DNA of 64,000 nucleotides from JAJZSS01 sp964463505 (GTDB lineage: Bacteria; Chloroflexota; Anaerolineae; Anaerolineales; UBA4823), in contig CAYXDC010000006.1 of the NCBI GenBank assembly GCA_964463505.1, positions 20,358-84,357 of the forward strand, read 5' to 3'. This document shows positions 18,916 to 26,537 of the stretch, one piece after another. The translations under genes and the position numbers were made by a program. Each line of letters begins with the position of its first letter. The stretch's first letter is position 1. A model generated the notes under the pieces. That model was not told where the DNA came from and ran no database searches. It saw only the letters and a program-made list of their open reading frames with translations.

Positions 18916-18993
18916 ATGCAACCTGCGATGGATGAGCAGCCGTGTGGTTTGTGCTAGAATGTTGATAGACCTATACTAAGGAGTGTACTGGGA

Positions 18994-19422
18994 ATGGTTG
19001 CACCGGCAGGCTACCGCGAAATCGATCATGCCGCCGACTGGGAGCTGGAAGTCTGGGCGCCAGACTTGCCTGGCGTGCTGGAACAGGCTGCCCGGGGTAT
19101 GCAGCACCTGGCAGGCTTGCGCCTGCAAGACGCGCCTGCACGCTTGCTTGAGCTTCAGCTAACTGCCGCCGACGCCGAAAGCTTGCTGGTAACTTTCCTG
19201 GGTGAGCTGCTCTACAGCATCGAACAACATAAGCTGGGTTTTAGCGATTTTGACCTGCACGTAAGCCAGCTACCCGAGGATGCCGGCCTGGAATTGCATG
19301 CCAGCTTGCAAGGGCAGCCCCTGCTGGCGCTGGAGAAAGAAATCAAAGCCGTCACCTATCACCGGCTGGAAGTGCAGAGCACACCGGCTGGATTGTGCAC
19401 CCGGATCGTATTTGACGTCTGA
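18994..19422 (+). CDS. Archease, activator of RNA ligase RtcB
   Basis: Archease speeds guanylylation of RtcB and lets it turn over many substrates. The 142-residue protein has the diagnostic N-terminal REIDHAADWELEVWAPDLPGVLEQAARGM (Asp of the metal site) and the C-terminal KEIKAVTYHRLEVQ...TRIVFDV, in which the final Asp is the second conserved acidic residue. Length is typical. AGGAG lies about ten bases before ATG 18994. The rtcB gene starts 20 bases after its stop, the usual archease-rtcB operon. Alternative -10 candidates are TAGAAT (18955) and TATACT (18972). Confidence 0.93.
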   Translation: MVAPAGYREIDHAADWELEVWAPDLPGVLEQAARGMQHLAGLRLQDAPARLLELQLTAADAESLLVTFLGELLYSIEQHKLGFSDFDLHVSQLPEDAGLELHASLQGQPLLALEKEIKAVTYHRLEVQSTPAGLCTRIVFDV

Positions 19423-19442
19423 CGGTGGGTGCGGAGGTTGAG

Positions 19443-20894
19443 ATGGTAAACCTGAGAGATTTAAAGAAGATCAGCGATTATGAATGGGAGATTCCCCAGA
19501 GCTACCGCGGGGATATGCGCGTCCCGGTGCGCATCTTTGCCAGCCGCCGCCTGCTGGAAGCGGTGATGGACGACAAATCCCTGGAGCAAGCTGTCAATGC
19601 AGCCTCTTTGCCCGGGCTGGTGGGGCAGGTCAACATCATGCCGGACATGCACCAGGGCTACGGCTTCCCCATTGGCGCGGTGGCTGCTACGCGCCTGCCC
19701 GATGGGGTCATCTCTCCCGGTGCAGTGGGCTACGATATCAATTGTGGGGTGCGCCTGTTAGCCTCCCCCCTTCAATATCCGCAGGTGGAGCCATACCTGG
19801 ATGAATTAGCCACCACGCTTAACGCTTACTGCCCCAGCGGGGTCGGTGAGTCTGGCTCGGTGAAGCTCACAGATCACGACCTGGAGCAGGTCTGCCGGGA
19901 AGGCTCGAGCTGGGCGCTGAAAAACGGCTATGCCACCCCAACCGACCTACGCCGTACGGAAGCCGGCGGGCGCCTTGAAGGAGCCGACCCTGCCAAAGTC
20001 AGCCTGCGAGCGCGCCAGCGCGGCCGCCCGCAGCTGGGCACCCTGGGCGCCGGCAACCATTTTATCGAGGTTGATATCGTGGACCAGGTGTATGATTCCC
20101 GCGCTGCCCAGGCGATGGGCTTGCAAGAAGGCTGTCTGGCGCTGCAAATTCACTGCGGCTCACGCGGTTTCGGACACCAAATCTGCACCGACTACGTGCA
20201 GAGTTTCCAATCGGCTGTCAAACGCTATAATATTCACCTGCCCGACCGTGAGCTGGTGTGCGCCCCGTTGAACTCCCCTGAAGGCCAGGATTACCTAGCC
20301 GCCATGCGCTGCGCCGCAAATTATGCCTTTGCCAACCGCCAGGTGCTGGCATATCACGCCCGGCGTGCCTTTGAAGCTGTCTTGGCAGTGAAAGGCCTGC
20401 CTTTTCAACTGCACCAGGTGTACGACATTGCCCATAATATGGCCAAGTTCGAAACGCATCTGATCGATGGCAAGCCAATGAAAGTCTGTGTGCATCGCAA
20501 GGGCGCCACGCGTGCCTTTGGTCCGGGGCACCCCGAGCTACCGGAAGAATATCGCGCCCTGGGCCAGCCGGTGCTGGTGCCAGGCAGTATGGGCACAGCC
20601 TCCTGGGTGCTGCTTGGCACCGAGGCCAGCATGGAGCGCTCGTTTGGCTCATCCTGTCATGGGGCGGGGCGGGTGATGAGCCGCGCCCAGGCCAAAAAAC
20701 AGGTGCGCGGCGAAACGCTGCGGCGTGATCTCGAAAAAGATGGCATCCATATCCGGGCTGGCTCGCTGCCAGGCTTGGCCGAGGAAGCTCCGCAGGCCTA
20801 TAAAGATGTGGACGATGTGGTAGCGGTGGTGTGTGGGGCGCAAATTGCTCGCAAGGTAGCCCGCCTGGTCCCGGTGGCGGTCATCAAAGGCTGA
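19443..20894 (+). CDS. rtcB: RNA-splicing ligase RtcB
   Basis: RtcB joins RNA 2',3'-cyclic phosphate or 3'-phosphate ends to 5'-OH ends using GTP and Mn2+. The 483-residue protein carries VGYDINCGVRL (Asp98, Cys101 as metal ligands), the LGAGNHFIEV His, LQIHCGSRGFGH, SMGTASWVL and the guanylylated-His segment SSCHGAGRVMSR. The frame is open from GTG 19425, but ATG 19443 with GGAGG at 19433-19437 is the better start. It is coupled to archease just upstream, so the pair forms a complete RNA repair or tRNA-ligation unit. Its natural substrate in this organism cannot be told. Confidence 0.96.
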   Translation: MVNLRDLKKISDYEWEIPQSYRGDMRVPVRIFASRRLLEAVMDDKSLEQAVNAASLPGLVGQVNIMPDMHQGYGFPIGAVAATRLPDGVISPGAVGYDINCGVRLLASPLQYPQVEPYLDELATTLNAYCPSGVGESGSVKLTDHDLEQVCREGSSWALKNGYATPTDLRRTEAGGRLEGADPAKVSLRARQRGRPQLGTLGAGNHFIEVDIVDQVYDSRAAQAMGLQEGCLALQIHCGSRGFGHQICTDYVQSFQSAVKRYNIHLPDRELVCAPLNSPEGQDYLAAMRCAANYAFANRQVLAYHARRAFEAVLAVKGLPFQLHQVYDIAHNMAKFETHLIDGKPMKVCVHRKGATRAFGPGHPELPEEYRALGQPVLVPGSMGTASWVLLGTEASMERSFGSSCHGAGRVMSRAQAKKQVRGETLRRDLEKDGIHIRAGSLPGLAEEAPQAYKDVDDVVAVVCGAQIARKVARLVPVAVIKG

Positions 20895-20987
20895 GCCGAC
20901 CTGGCAGCGGTCCTCACCGGACCAGGGAACAAAATTTGTCCGGATGGCGTCTTATTCCTGAAAGCTGATATACCAAGGAGGATGATC

Positions 20988-21530
20988 ATGCGTAGTAATT
21001 TATTGGGTTTACTTCTCGTACTGGCGATGCTCCTGAGCGCTTGCGCCCAGGCAGCCCCCAGCGAACCTTTACCGGGCAATACCCCGGCCGGGGAGAACCC
21101 GTTACCCAGTGATACCCCGCCGGTTTTTGAGCCGGTCGATCCCGATGATGTGGTCACAGGCCCCGACAAGCCAGGGGATGCTACACCCCCAGCTAACGAC
21201 TGGGACCCTCAACCGGAAGATAAGTTCCTGGAGCGCGGAAACGTCTTCATCAACGCCCGAGATTTGTTGATCATGGAGAGTTTTCCGCCCCAATACGCGC
21301 TCAGCCTGGAAGGCGACCTGCCTACCCCCTGCAACCTGTTGCGCGTAATAGTCGCTGAACCGGATGCGCAAGGCCAGATCGCAGTCGAAGCCTATAGTGT
21401 GGTCGATCCCAATGTGGCCTGCATCCAGATGCTATCTCCGTTCAGCGTGAGTATTCCGCTGGGTAGCTTTGAAACCGGGCAGTACACTGTCCTGTTGAAT
21501 GGTGAAAAAGTCGGGCAGATCGGCGAATAG
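20988..21530 (+). CDS. Lipoprotein of unknown function
   Basis: The lipoprotein signal peptide ends LLSAC (Cys19 from ATG 20988). A Pro-rich, negatively charged linker of about 65 residues (PLPGNTPAGENPLPSDTPPVF...) follows, then a C-terminal beta-rich domain of about 95 residues (ALSLEGDLPTPCNLLRVIV...VNVACIQMLSPFSVSIPLGSF is its general pattern) with two Cys that could form a disulfide. I recognise the style from secreted Chloroflexota proteins but no named family. ATG 20988 is better spaced from AGGAGG (20976-20981) than ATG 20982. A bidirectional terminator follows. Confidence 0.7.
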   Translation: MRSNLLGLLLVLAMLLSACAQAAPSEPLPGNTPAGENPLPSDTPPVFEPVDPDDVVTGPDKPGDATPPANDWDPQPEDKFLERGNVFINARDLLIMESFPPQYALSLEGDLPTPCNLLRVIVAEPDAQGQIAVEAYSVVDPNVACIQMLSPFSVSIPLGSFETGQYTVLLNGEKVGQIGE

Positions 21531-21545
21531 CCGGCGCCTGTAAAA

Positions 21546-21582
21546 CAAAAACGACCGTGCCGGGCTGCGCGGTCGTTTTTCG
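21546..21582. terminator. Bidirectional Rho-independent terminator
   Basis: ACGACCG...CGGTCGT stem, preceded by AAAA and followed by TTTTT, between the convergent lipoprotein and glnQ genes. Confidence 0.85.
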
Positions 21583-21621
21583 TTAATGGCTTGGCCTGCT
21601 GCACAATCTTGGGGAATGCAC

Positions 21622-22380
<759 letters not shown>

Positions 22381-22513
22381 GGCTTCCTCCTGGGGCGAGT
22401 GGACGATATTTTGGAAAGTTAAATCCTGTGGTGGTCAGCGACTGATTTGAGAATTATAAAGTGATTTTCCCTGAGGGCAAGCCTGTGCGCCAATCTCATG
22501 GCCGCAAATTGTC

Positions 22514-22993
22514 TCAGTCGCGGGTTGCGATGGGCGCGCTACGGGCATTGGTCAGTTTTAGCAAGTCTGTCACGGGCAAGCGGATATTTAACCCGCGCTG
22601 ACCGCCAGATATGTAGATCTCGACCAGCGACTGGGCGGTTTCATCCACTAGCACCTGGAAACCTTTGTTGAGCAGTGCCAGGGGCGAGATACCGCCGGCC
22701 TGCAGCCCGGTGAGCTGCTCGGCTTCGCGCTCGGTGGGCAGGAAGACCTTCTTTTCGCCGATGGCTTTCGCCACAGCTTTCAGATCGACTTCGGACGGAC
22801 CAGGAACAACCGCCAGGATGGGTTTGCCTTTCCTTTCACGCTTCATCACGATCGTCTTGAAAACTTGTTCAGGCGGTACGCCCAGGATTTGGGCGGCTTC
22901 CAGCGCGCCCAGCTTTTCGGGCGGCAACTCGTAGGCTGTGAAAGCGATCTTGCGGCTCTCCAGCAGGCGTGTGACGTTATTGCGGATGCTCAT
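22514..22993 (-). CDS. ybaK: YbaK/EbsC-type aminoacyl-tRNA deacylase
   Basis: This stand-alone trans-editing domain probably hydrolyses Cys-tRNA(Pro) mischarged by prolyl-tRNA synthetase. The 159-residue protein shows LGVPPEQVFKTIVMKRERKGKPILAVVPGPSEVDLKAVAKAIGEKKV, TEREAEQLTGLQAGGISPLAL and the terminal GGQRGLNIRLPVTDLLKLTNA, all typical of YbaK/EbsC. Its ATG overlaps the stop of the histidine kinase gene (ATGA), which suggests cotranscription with the two-component system, an unusual partnership. The proS gene at 54409 keeps its own internal editing domain. Confidence 0.9.
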   Translation of the reverse strand: MSIRNNVTRLLESRKIAFTAYELPPEKLGALEAAQILGVPPEQVFKTIVMKRERKGKPILAVVPGPSEVDLKAVAKAIGEKKVFLPTEREAEQLTGLQAGGISPLALLNKGFQVLVDETAQSLVEIYISGGQRGLNIRLPVTDLLKLTNARSAPIATRD

Positions 22994-24372
22994 GTGCTGG
23001 ATCTCAATGGCAGGCTCAGCGTGAAAACCGCCCCACCTTCAGGATGGTTGGCTGCGGTCAGCGTGCCGCCATGCGCCTCAGCAAACTGGCGCGCGATCGC
23101 CAAGCCCAGCCCGCTTCCGCCTTCCGCCCGGCTGCGCGAGCGGTCGGCGCGGTAAAAGCGCTCGAAGACATGCGGCAAGGCTTCTACGGGTATACCCGCT
23201 CCGCTGTCCCGCACCGTCAGCGCCAGCGCCTCGGCTCCCTCGCCCAGCCCCAGCCTGATCTGCCCGCCGGTTGGGGTGTAGCGCAGGGCGTTGGAGAGCA
23301 GGTTGGTGATGATCTGCTCCACACGCCCGGGATCAATCGGGATATTTGGCAGGTGGGCAGGAGCATCCAGGCTCAGGCTTACCCCTGCGGCAGCTGCCTG
23401 GGCTGAGAAGCGCTCCAGCATGCGATCTGCCAGCGTTCTCAGGTTAGTAGGCATGCGCTCCAGGGTAAGCTGCCCGGCTTCTGCCAGGGCCAGGGAGCGC
23501 AGGTCGTCCACCAGACGGGTCAGCATCAGGTTCTGCTCCAGGATCGGCTGCAATTGCTCAGTCGTCAGCGGGTAGACGCCATCCTGCAAAGCCTCCAGGT
23601 TGGCGCGCTGCACCGATAGCGGGGTACGCAGCTCGTGGGCAATATCGGCGGTCATCGAGCGGCGCACTTCCCCGGCGCGCTGTAAGCCCTGCGCCATGTT
23701 GTTGAAGGTATCTCCCAGGCGCGCCAACTCATCGCGCCCATGGACTTGTACGCGCTGGCTCAGATCGCCCTGCGAGAGATTCTCAGCCGCCCGGGTGAGC
23801 TGCCGGATGGGCGCCAGCAGGCGATACGCCAGGAAGAGTGCCAGGACCAGCGCCAGACCACCCCCGATCAAAGCAGCAGAAATTGCCGCCTGGGTCAGGC
23901 GGTTCACCAGGTTGGTCTCTTGCTGGCGGGTAAAGCCGATTCCCCCTTCTGCCAGTAAGTATCCTACCGTTTCGCGCCCGGATAGTAGGGCGACGGACGC
24001 ATCCAACTCAGACTGGCTCAGGCTGCCGCTGGCTGGGCTGGCGCCGCTGTCGTAGATCAGGTTGCCATCTGTATCCGCCAGGCGCAGCCGCTGGCTCATC
24101 ATGGCCTGGACAGCCGCCCCCTGACCCTGTCCGCGCCCCATCATACCGCCATGCGTCGTCGTGTCTGCCAATAAGCTTTCGACACCCTGCCAGGAATCGT
24201 TGGCGGTGTAATAATCTTCCAGCGCGCTCACCAGCTCTTCGCTGCCAGTCATGCCGCCGCGAAACATAAAACTGCGCACGGCCTGTGTGGAGCCCAAACG
24301 GGCGACCAGCACCACTGCCGCAACGGTGACCAGCACAACCAGGCTAAAGGATAGGATCAATTTGATACGCAT
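22990..24372 (-). CDS. Membrane sensor histidine kinase
   Basis: The order is: helix 1 (residues about 5-25), an extracytoplasmic loop of about 130 residues, helix 2 (about 163-183), HAMP (AYRLLAPIRQLTRAAENLSQGDLSQRV), HisKA with phospho-acceptor His near 243 in DIAHELRTPLSVQ, and HATPase_c with N-box NLLSNALRYTP, DSGAGIP and GSGLGLAIARQFAEAHGG. The extracellular loop contains a short Met/Gly stretch (GGMMGRGQGQG) that resembles the exported protein encoded at 25251. It is 28 bases downstream of its response-regulator gene and overlaps ybaK. The signal is unknown; metal or envelope stress is a guess. Confidence 0.92.
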   Translation of the reverse strand: MRIKLILSFSLVVLVTVAAVVLVARLGSTQAVRSFMFRGGMTGSEELVSALEDYYTANDSWQGVESLLADTTTHGGMMGRGQGQGAAVQAMMSQRLRLADTDGNLIYDSGASPASGSLSQSELDASVALLSGRETVGYLLAEGGIGFTRQQETNLVNRLTQAAISAALIGGGLALVLALFLAYRLLAPIRQLTRAAENLSQGDLSQRVQVHGRDELARLGDTFNNMAQGLQRAGEVRRSMTADIAHELRTPLSVQRANLEALQDGVYPLTTEQLQPILEQNLMLTRLVDDLRSLALAEAGQLTLERMPTNLRTLADRMLERFSAQAAAAGVSLSLDAPAHLPNIPIDPGRVEQIITNLLSNALRYTPTGGQIRLGLGEGAEALALTVRDSGAGIPVEALPHVFERFYRADRSRSRAEGGSGLGLAIARQFAEAHGGTLTAANHPEGGAVFTLSLPLRSST

Positions 24373-24400
24373 GGGTCATCCTCGCGCAGCAAAGCCGGGA

Positions 24401-25096
24401 TCAGGAGCCGCGCCCGGGGTTTTGCGCAAAGCGGTAGCCCACCCCAAACACCGTTTCTACGTACAGGGGATGGCGCGGGTCTGGCTCCAGCTTGGCACGC
24501 AGATTCTTAATATGCGCATCCACGCTACGCTCGTAGCCCTCGTAGGCGTTGCCCTGCGCAGCTTCCAGGAGCTGCAGGCGGCTGAAAACGCGCCCGGGCT
24601 GCTCAGCCAGGGTCGCCAGCAAGCTGAACTCGGTGGGCGTCAGGTCAACCGGCTCGCCGGCGCGGTGGATGGTATGGGCGCCCAGGTCGATCTCCAGGTC
24701 GGCGGCGCGCAGGATGGTTGCAGCCTGTGGGGCTGGCGCAGAACGGCGCAGCAGGGCGCGCACGCGGGCCACTACCAGGCGTGGCGAAAAGGGCTTGGTC
24801 ATGTAATCATCCGCGCCCAGCTCCAGGCCGACTAACTGGTCGGCTTCCTCCACGCGTGCCGTCAGCATCAGGATGGGCGTACTGCTTTTGCGGCGGATGG
24901 CACGGGCGACATCCAGCCCATCCATGCCGGGTAGATTCAAATCCAGGATCACCAGATCGGGCTGGCGCTGTTCCCAGGTAGCCAGTCCGGTATCGCCGCG
25001 CCCGCTGCTGAAGACTGTGAAACCAGCCTGCTCCAGATAAGAGCGCAGCACTTTGACCAATTCAGGTTCGTCTTCGACTATTAAGATCGTTGCCAC
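24401..25096 (-). CDS. OmpR-family response regulator
   Basis: The receiver domain (1-115) has acidic pocket Glu8-Asp9, phospho-acceptor Asp52 in LVILDLNLPGMDG, and Lys101 in DDYMTKPFSPR. The winged-helix DNA-binding domain occupies about 130-225 (LTPTEFSLLATLAEQPGRVFSRLQLLEAAQG... VDAHIKNLRAKLEPD... VFGVGYRF). The start is GTG 25096. It pairs with the kinase downstream. A TATAAT box at 25139-25134, embedded in the near-palindrome GGATAAATTATATCC, may be both promoter and operator. Direct repeats at 25868-25899 upstream of the neighbouring exported protein are candidate binding sites. Confidence 0.94.
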   Translation of the reverse strand: MATILIVEDEPELVKVLRSYLEQAGFTVFSSGRGDTGLATWEQRQPDLVILDLNLPGMDGLDVARAIRRKSSTPILMLTARVEEADQLVGLELGADDYMTKPFSPRLVVARVRALLRRSAPAPQAATILRAADLEIDLGAHTIHRAGEPVDLTPTEFSLLATLAEQPGRVFSRLQLLEAAQGNAYEGYERSVDAHIKNLRAKLEPDPRHPLYVETVFGVGYRFAQNPGRGS

Positions 25097-25133
25097 AATT
25101 TTCCCTCAGCCTATCTCGGAAAGATTTGGATAA

Positions 25134-25139
25134 ATTATA
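25134..25139 (-). promoter_or_regulatory. TATAAT -10 box of the two-component operon
   Basis: TATAAT on the minus strand lies within GGATA-AATTA-TATCC (25128-25142), an inverted repeat that could be an operator. Leader to GTG 25096 is about 30 bases. Confidence 0.5.
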
Positions 25140-25183
25140 TCCATAACCATGCCTTTGTGCGGGAGTCATCGCTTTGAAAGAAT

Positions 25184-25220
25184 TCCGCCTCCTGCCAGTA
25201 TTACACTGTAAGGAGGCGGA
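25184..25220 (-). terminator. Hairpin after the exported-protein gene
   Basis: A perfect 9-bp inverted repeat TCCGCCTCC / GGAGGCGGA (25184-25192, 25212-25220) with inner CAGT/ACTG separates the exported-protein gene from the response-regulator promoter. The T run is weak. Confidence 0.55.
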
Positions 25221-25250
25221 TGCATCTAGGGAGAATTAAGCGGGTTAGGT

Positions 25251-25799
25251 TTAGGGTGTGGTTGGTTGGCTCCAGCGGCCCCCACCTCGACCGGCTCTGG
25301 CGCCACTCATGGTGCAGTCGCCGGGGGCAAATTCGCTAGAATTCATGGTATTCATGCGCTCCAGGCGGAAATCAGCCTGTTCCTGGGTCAGCAGTCCATC
25401 GGCGACCATGGCGTTCAATGCCAGCGTGCGCGCCTGGATCATCACGCCCTTGATCTCTTCGTCGCTAAGGCCCTGGTCGGCAACGATCTGCCACATGCTT
25501 TTGTCGGCGTCAATCTGGGCCTGAATATCTTCAACGGTCAGGCCAAGCACCTGGGCGTAAGCTTCCACCATATAAGTGTGCATAGGCCCGCTGCTGCCGC
25601 CCAGCATCATGCCGCCAGCATTAGAACCGTTCATCATGCCGCCCCCACGTGCGCCATTCATCATTCCGCCTCGTCCACCACTCCACGGGGTGGTAGGTGT
25701 GGCGGGGGTAGTGTCCTGAGCATAAGCCAGTCCGGCGAAGGCCAGGGCTGCAACTGCTACAAAGATCATGGTTACAACAAGTAAGTTTTTCTTCATCAT
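25251..25799 (-). CDS. Exported Met/Gly-rich protein with DUF2680-like helical domain
   Basis: A signal peptide (MMKKNLLVVTMIFVAVAALAFAGLAYA) is followed by a low-complexity stretch rich in GGMMNG repeats (about residues 40-70). Next comes a helical domain of about 80 residues, LGLTVEDIQAQIDADKSMWQIVADQGLSDEEI... MVADGLLTQEQADFRLERM, resembling DUF2680. The protein ends in another Gly/Arg-rich tail with one Cys. Repeated Met pairs suggest binding of a soft metal such as copper; this is inference only. GGAAGG precedes the start (ATG 25799 or 25796). It lies beside a two-component system, which may control it. Confidence 0.75.
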   Translation of the reverse strand: MMKKNLLVVTMIFVAVAALAFAGLAYAQDTTPATPTTPWSGGRGGMMNGARGGGMMNGSNAGGMMLGGSSGPMHTYMVEAYAQVLGLTVEDIQAQIDADKSMWQIVADQGLSDEEIKGVMIQARTLALNAMVADGLLTQEQADFRLERMNTMNSSEFAPGDCTMSGARAGRGGGRWSQPTTP

Positions 25800-25867
25800 T
25801 ACCTTCCTTTCAAAGGTGAATCTGTGTCGTTTATTGTCTCTATCTTAGCGGTAAGTTATGTAGAAGT

Positions 25868-25899
25868 TGTGAAGATTGGTCGAAGGTGCTGTGAAGATT
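25868..25899. promoter_or_regulatory. Direct repeat spaced by 22 bp, candidate response-regulator site
   Basis: TGTGAAGATT occurs at 25868-25877 and again at 25890-25899, exactly two helical turns apart. It lies between the divergent exported-protein and DfsB-like genes. OmpR-family regulators commonly bind direct repeats on one DNA face. Confidence 0.4.
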
Positions 25900-25980
25900 T
25901 CGCAGCCTGCTCTCGTCAGGCGGGCAACTATCGGTTAGAATCGGACTGTAACCCGCTAACAATTTTTCTCGAGGAGACGG

Positions 25981-26526
25981 ATGACTTACCAGCCCGCCCC
26001 AGTTTCAAAGCCAGAGTTACTGGCCCATATGCTCAGTGCGATCGACACGTATGAGCAGGTGATTGCGCGTCTAACAGTGGAACAGATGCTGGATACCGGC
26101 ATGGATAATGGGGTATCTTTTAAAGATCTGCTGGCGCATCTGAGCGCCTGGGTGCATCTGGAATTAAACTGGCTGGAGGCTTCATTCCGAGGCGAGCAGG
26201 CAGAGCGTTATGCCCCTGGTTTCGAGATCACCGATCGCGATCCTGAGGATGTCATCAATCATCTGAACAGCGCCATCTACCAGGCTCATAAAGATGATCC
26301 CCTGCCTGATGTGCTGCGGGATTTCCGTTTATCGCACCAACGCTTATACACCCTGGTGCAGGCGTTGCCGGAGAGCACGCTCAATAATCCGCAGGCATTC
26401 GACTGGTGGCGCGGCGAGCCAGTGTGGACTTCCATCGCCCACAATTCTTACCTGCATTTTCAAGATCACCTGGATGGGATCCGTAGCTGGCTGGAACAAA
26501 CGCAATCAACGCCTGCGCAGGTCTGA
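25981..26526 (+). CDS. DfsB/ClbS-family (DinB-like) four-helix protein
   Basis: The 181-residue all-helical soluble protein fits the DUF1706/DfsB-ClbS group: SKPELLAHMLSAIDTYEQVIARLT, FKDLLAHLSAWVHLELNWLEASFRGEQAERYAPGFE and the late SIAHNSYLHFQDHLDGIRSWLEQ match the family pattern. The His residues of HLSAWVHLE and HNSYLHFQDHL lie where DinB-like folds bind a metal. Some relatives detoxify or hydrolyse reactive metabolites, but no substrate is implied here. GAGGAGA precedes ATG 25981. It is convergent with uvrB and has no clear partner. Confidence 0.78.
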   Translation: MTYQPAPVSKPELLAHMLSAIDTYEQVIARLTVEQMLDTGMDNGVSFKDLLAHLSAWVHLELNWLEASFRGEQAERYAPGFEITDRDPEDVINHLNSAIYQAHKDDPLPDVLRDFRLSHQRLYTLVQALPESTLNNPQAFDWWRGEPVWTSIAHNSYLHFQDHLDGIRSWLEQTQSTPAQV

Positions 26527-26537
26527 TCGCTCCGGTT

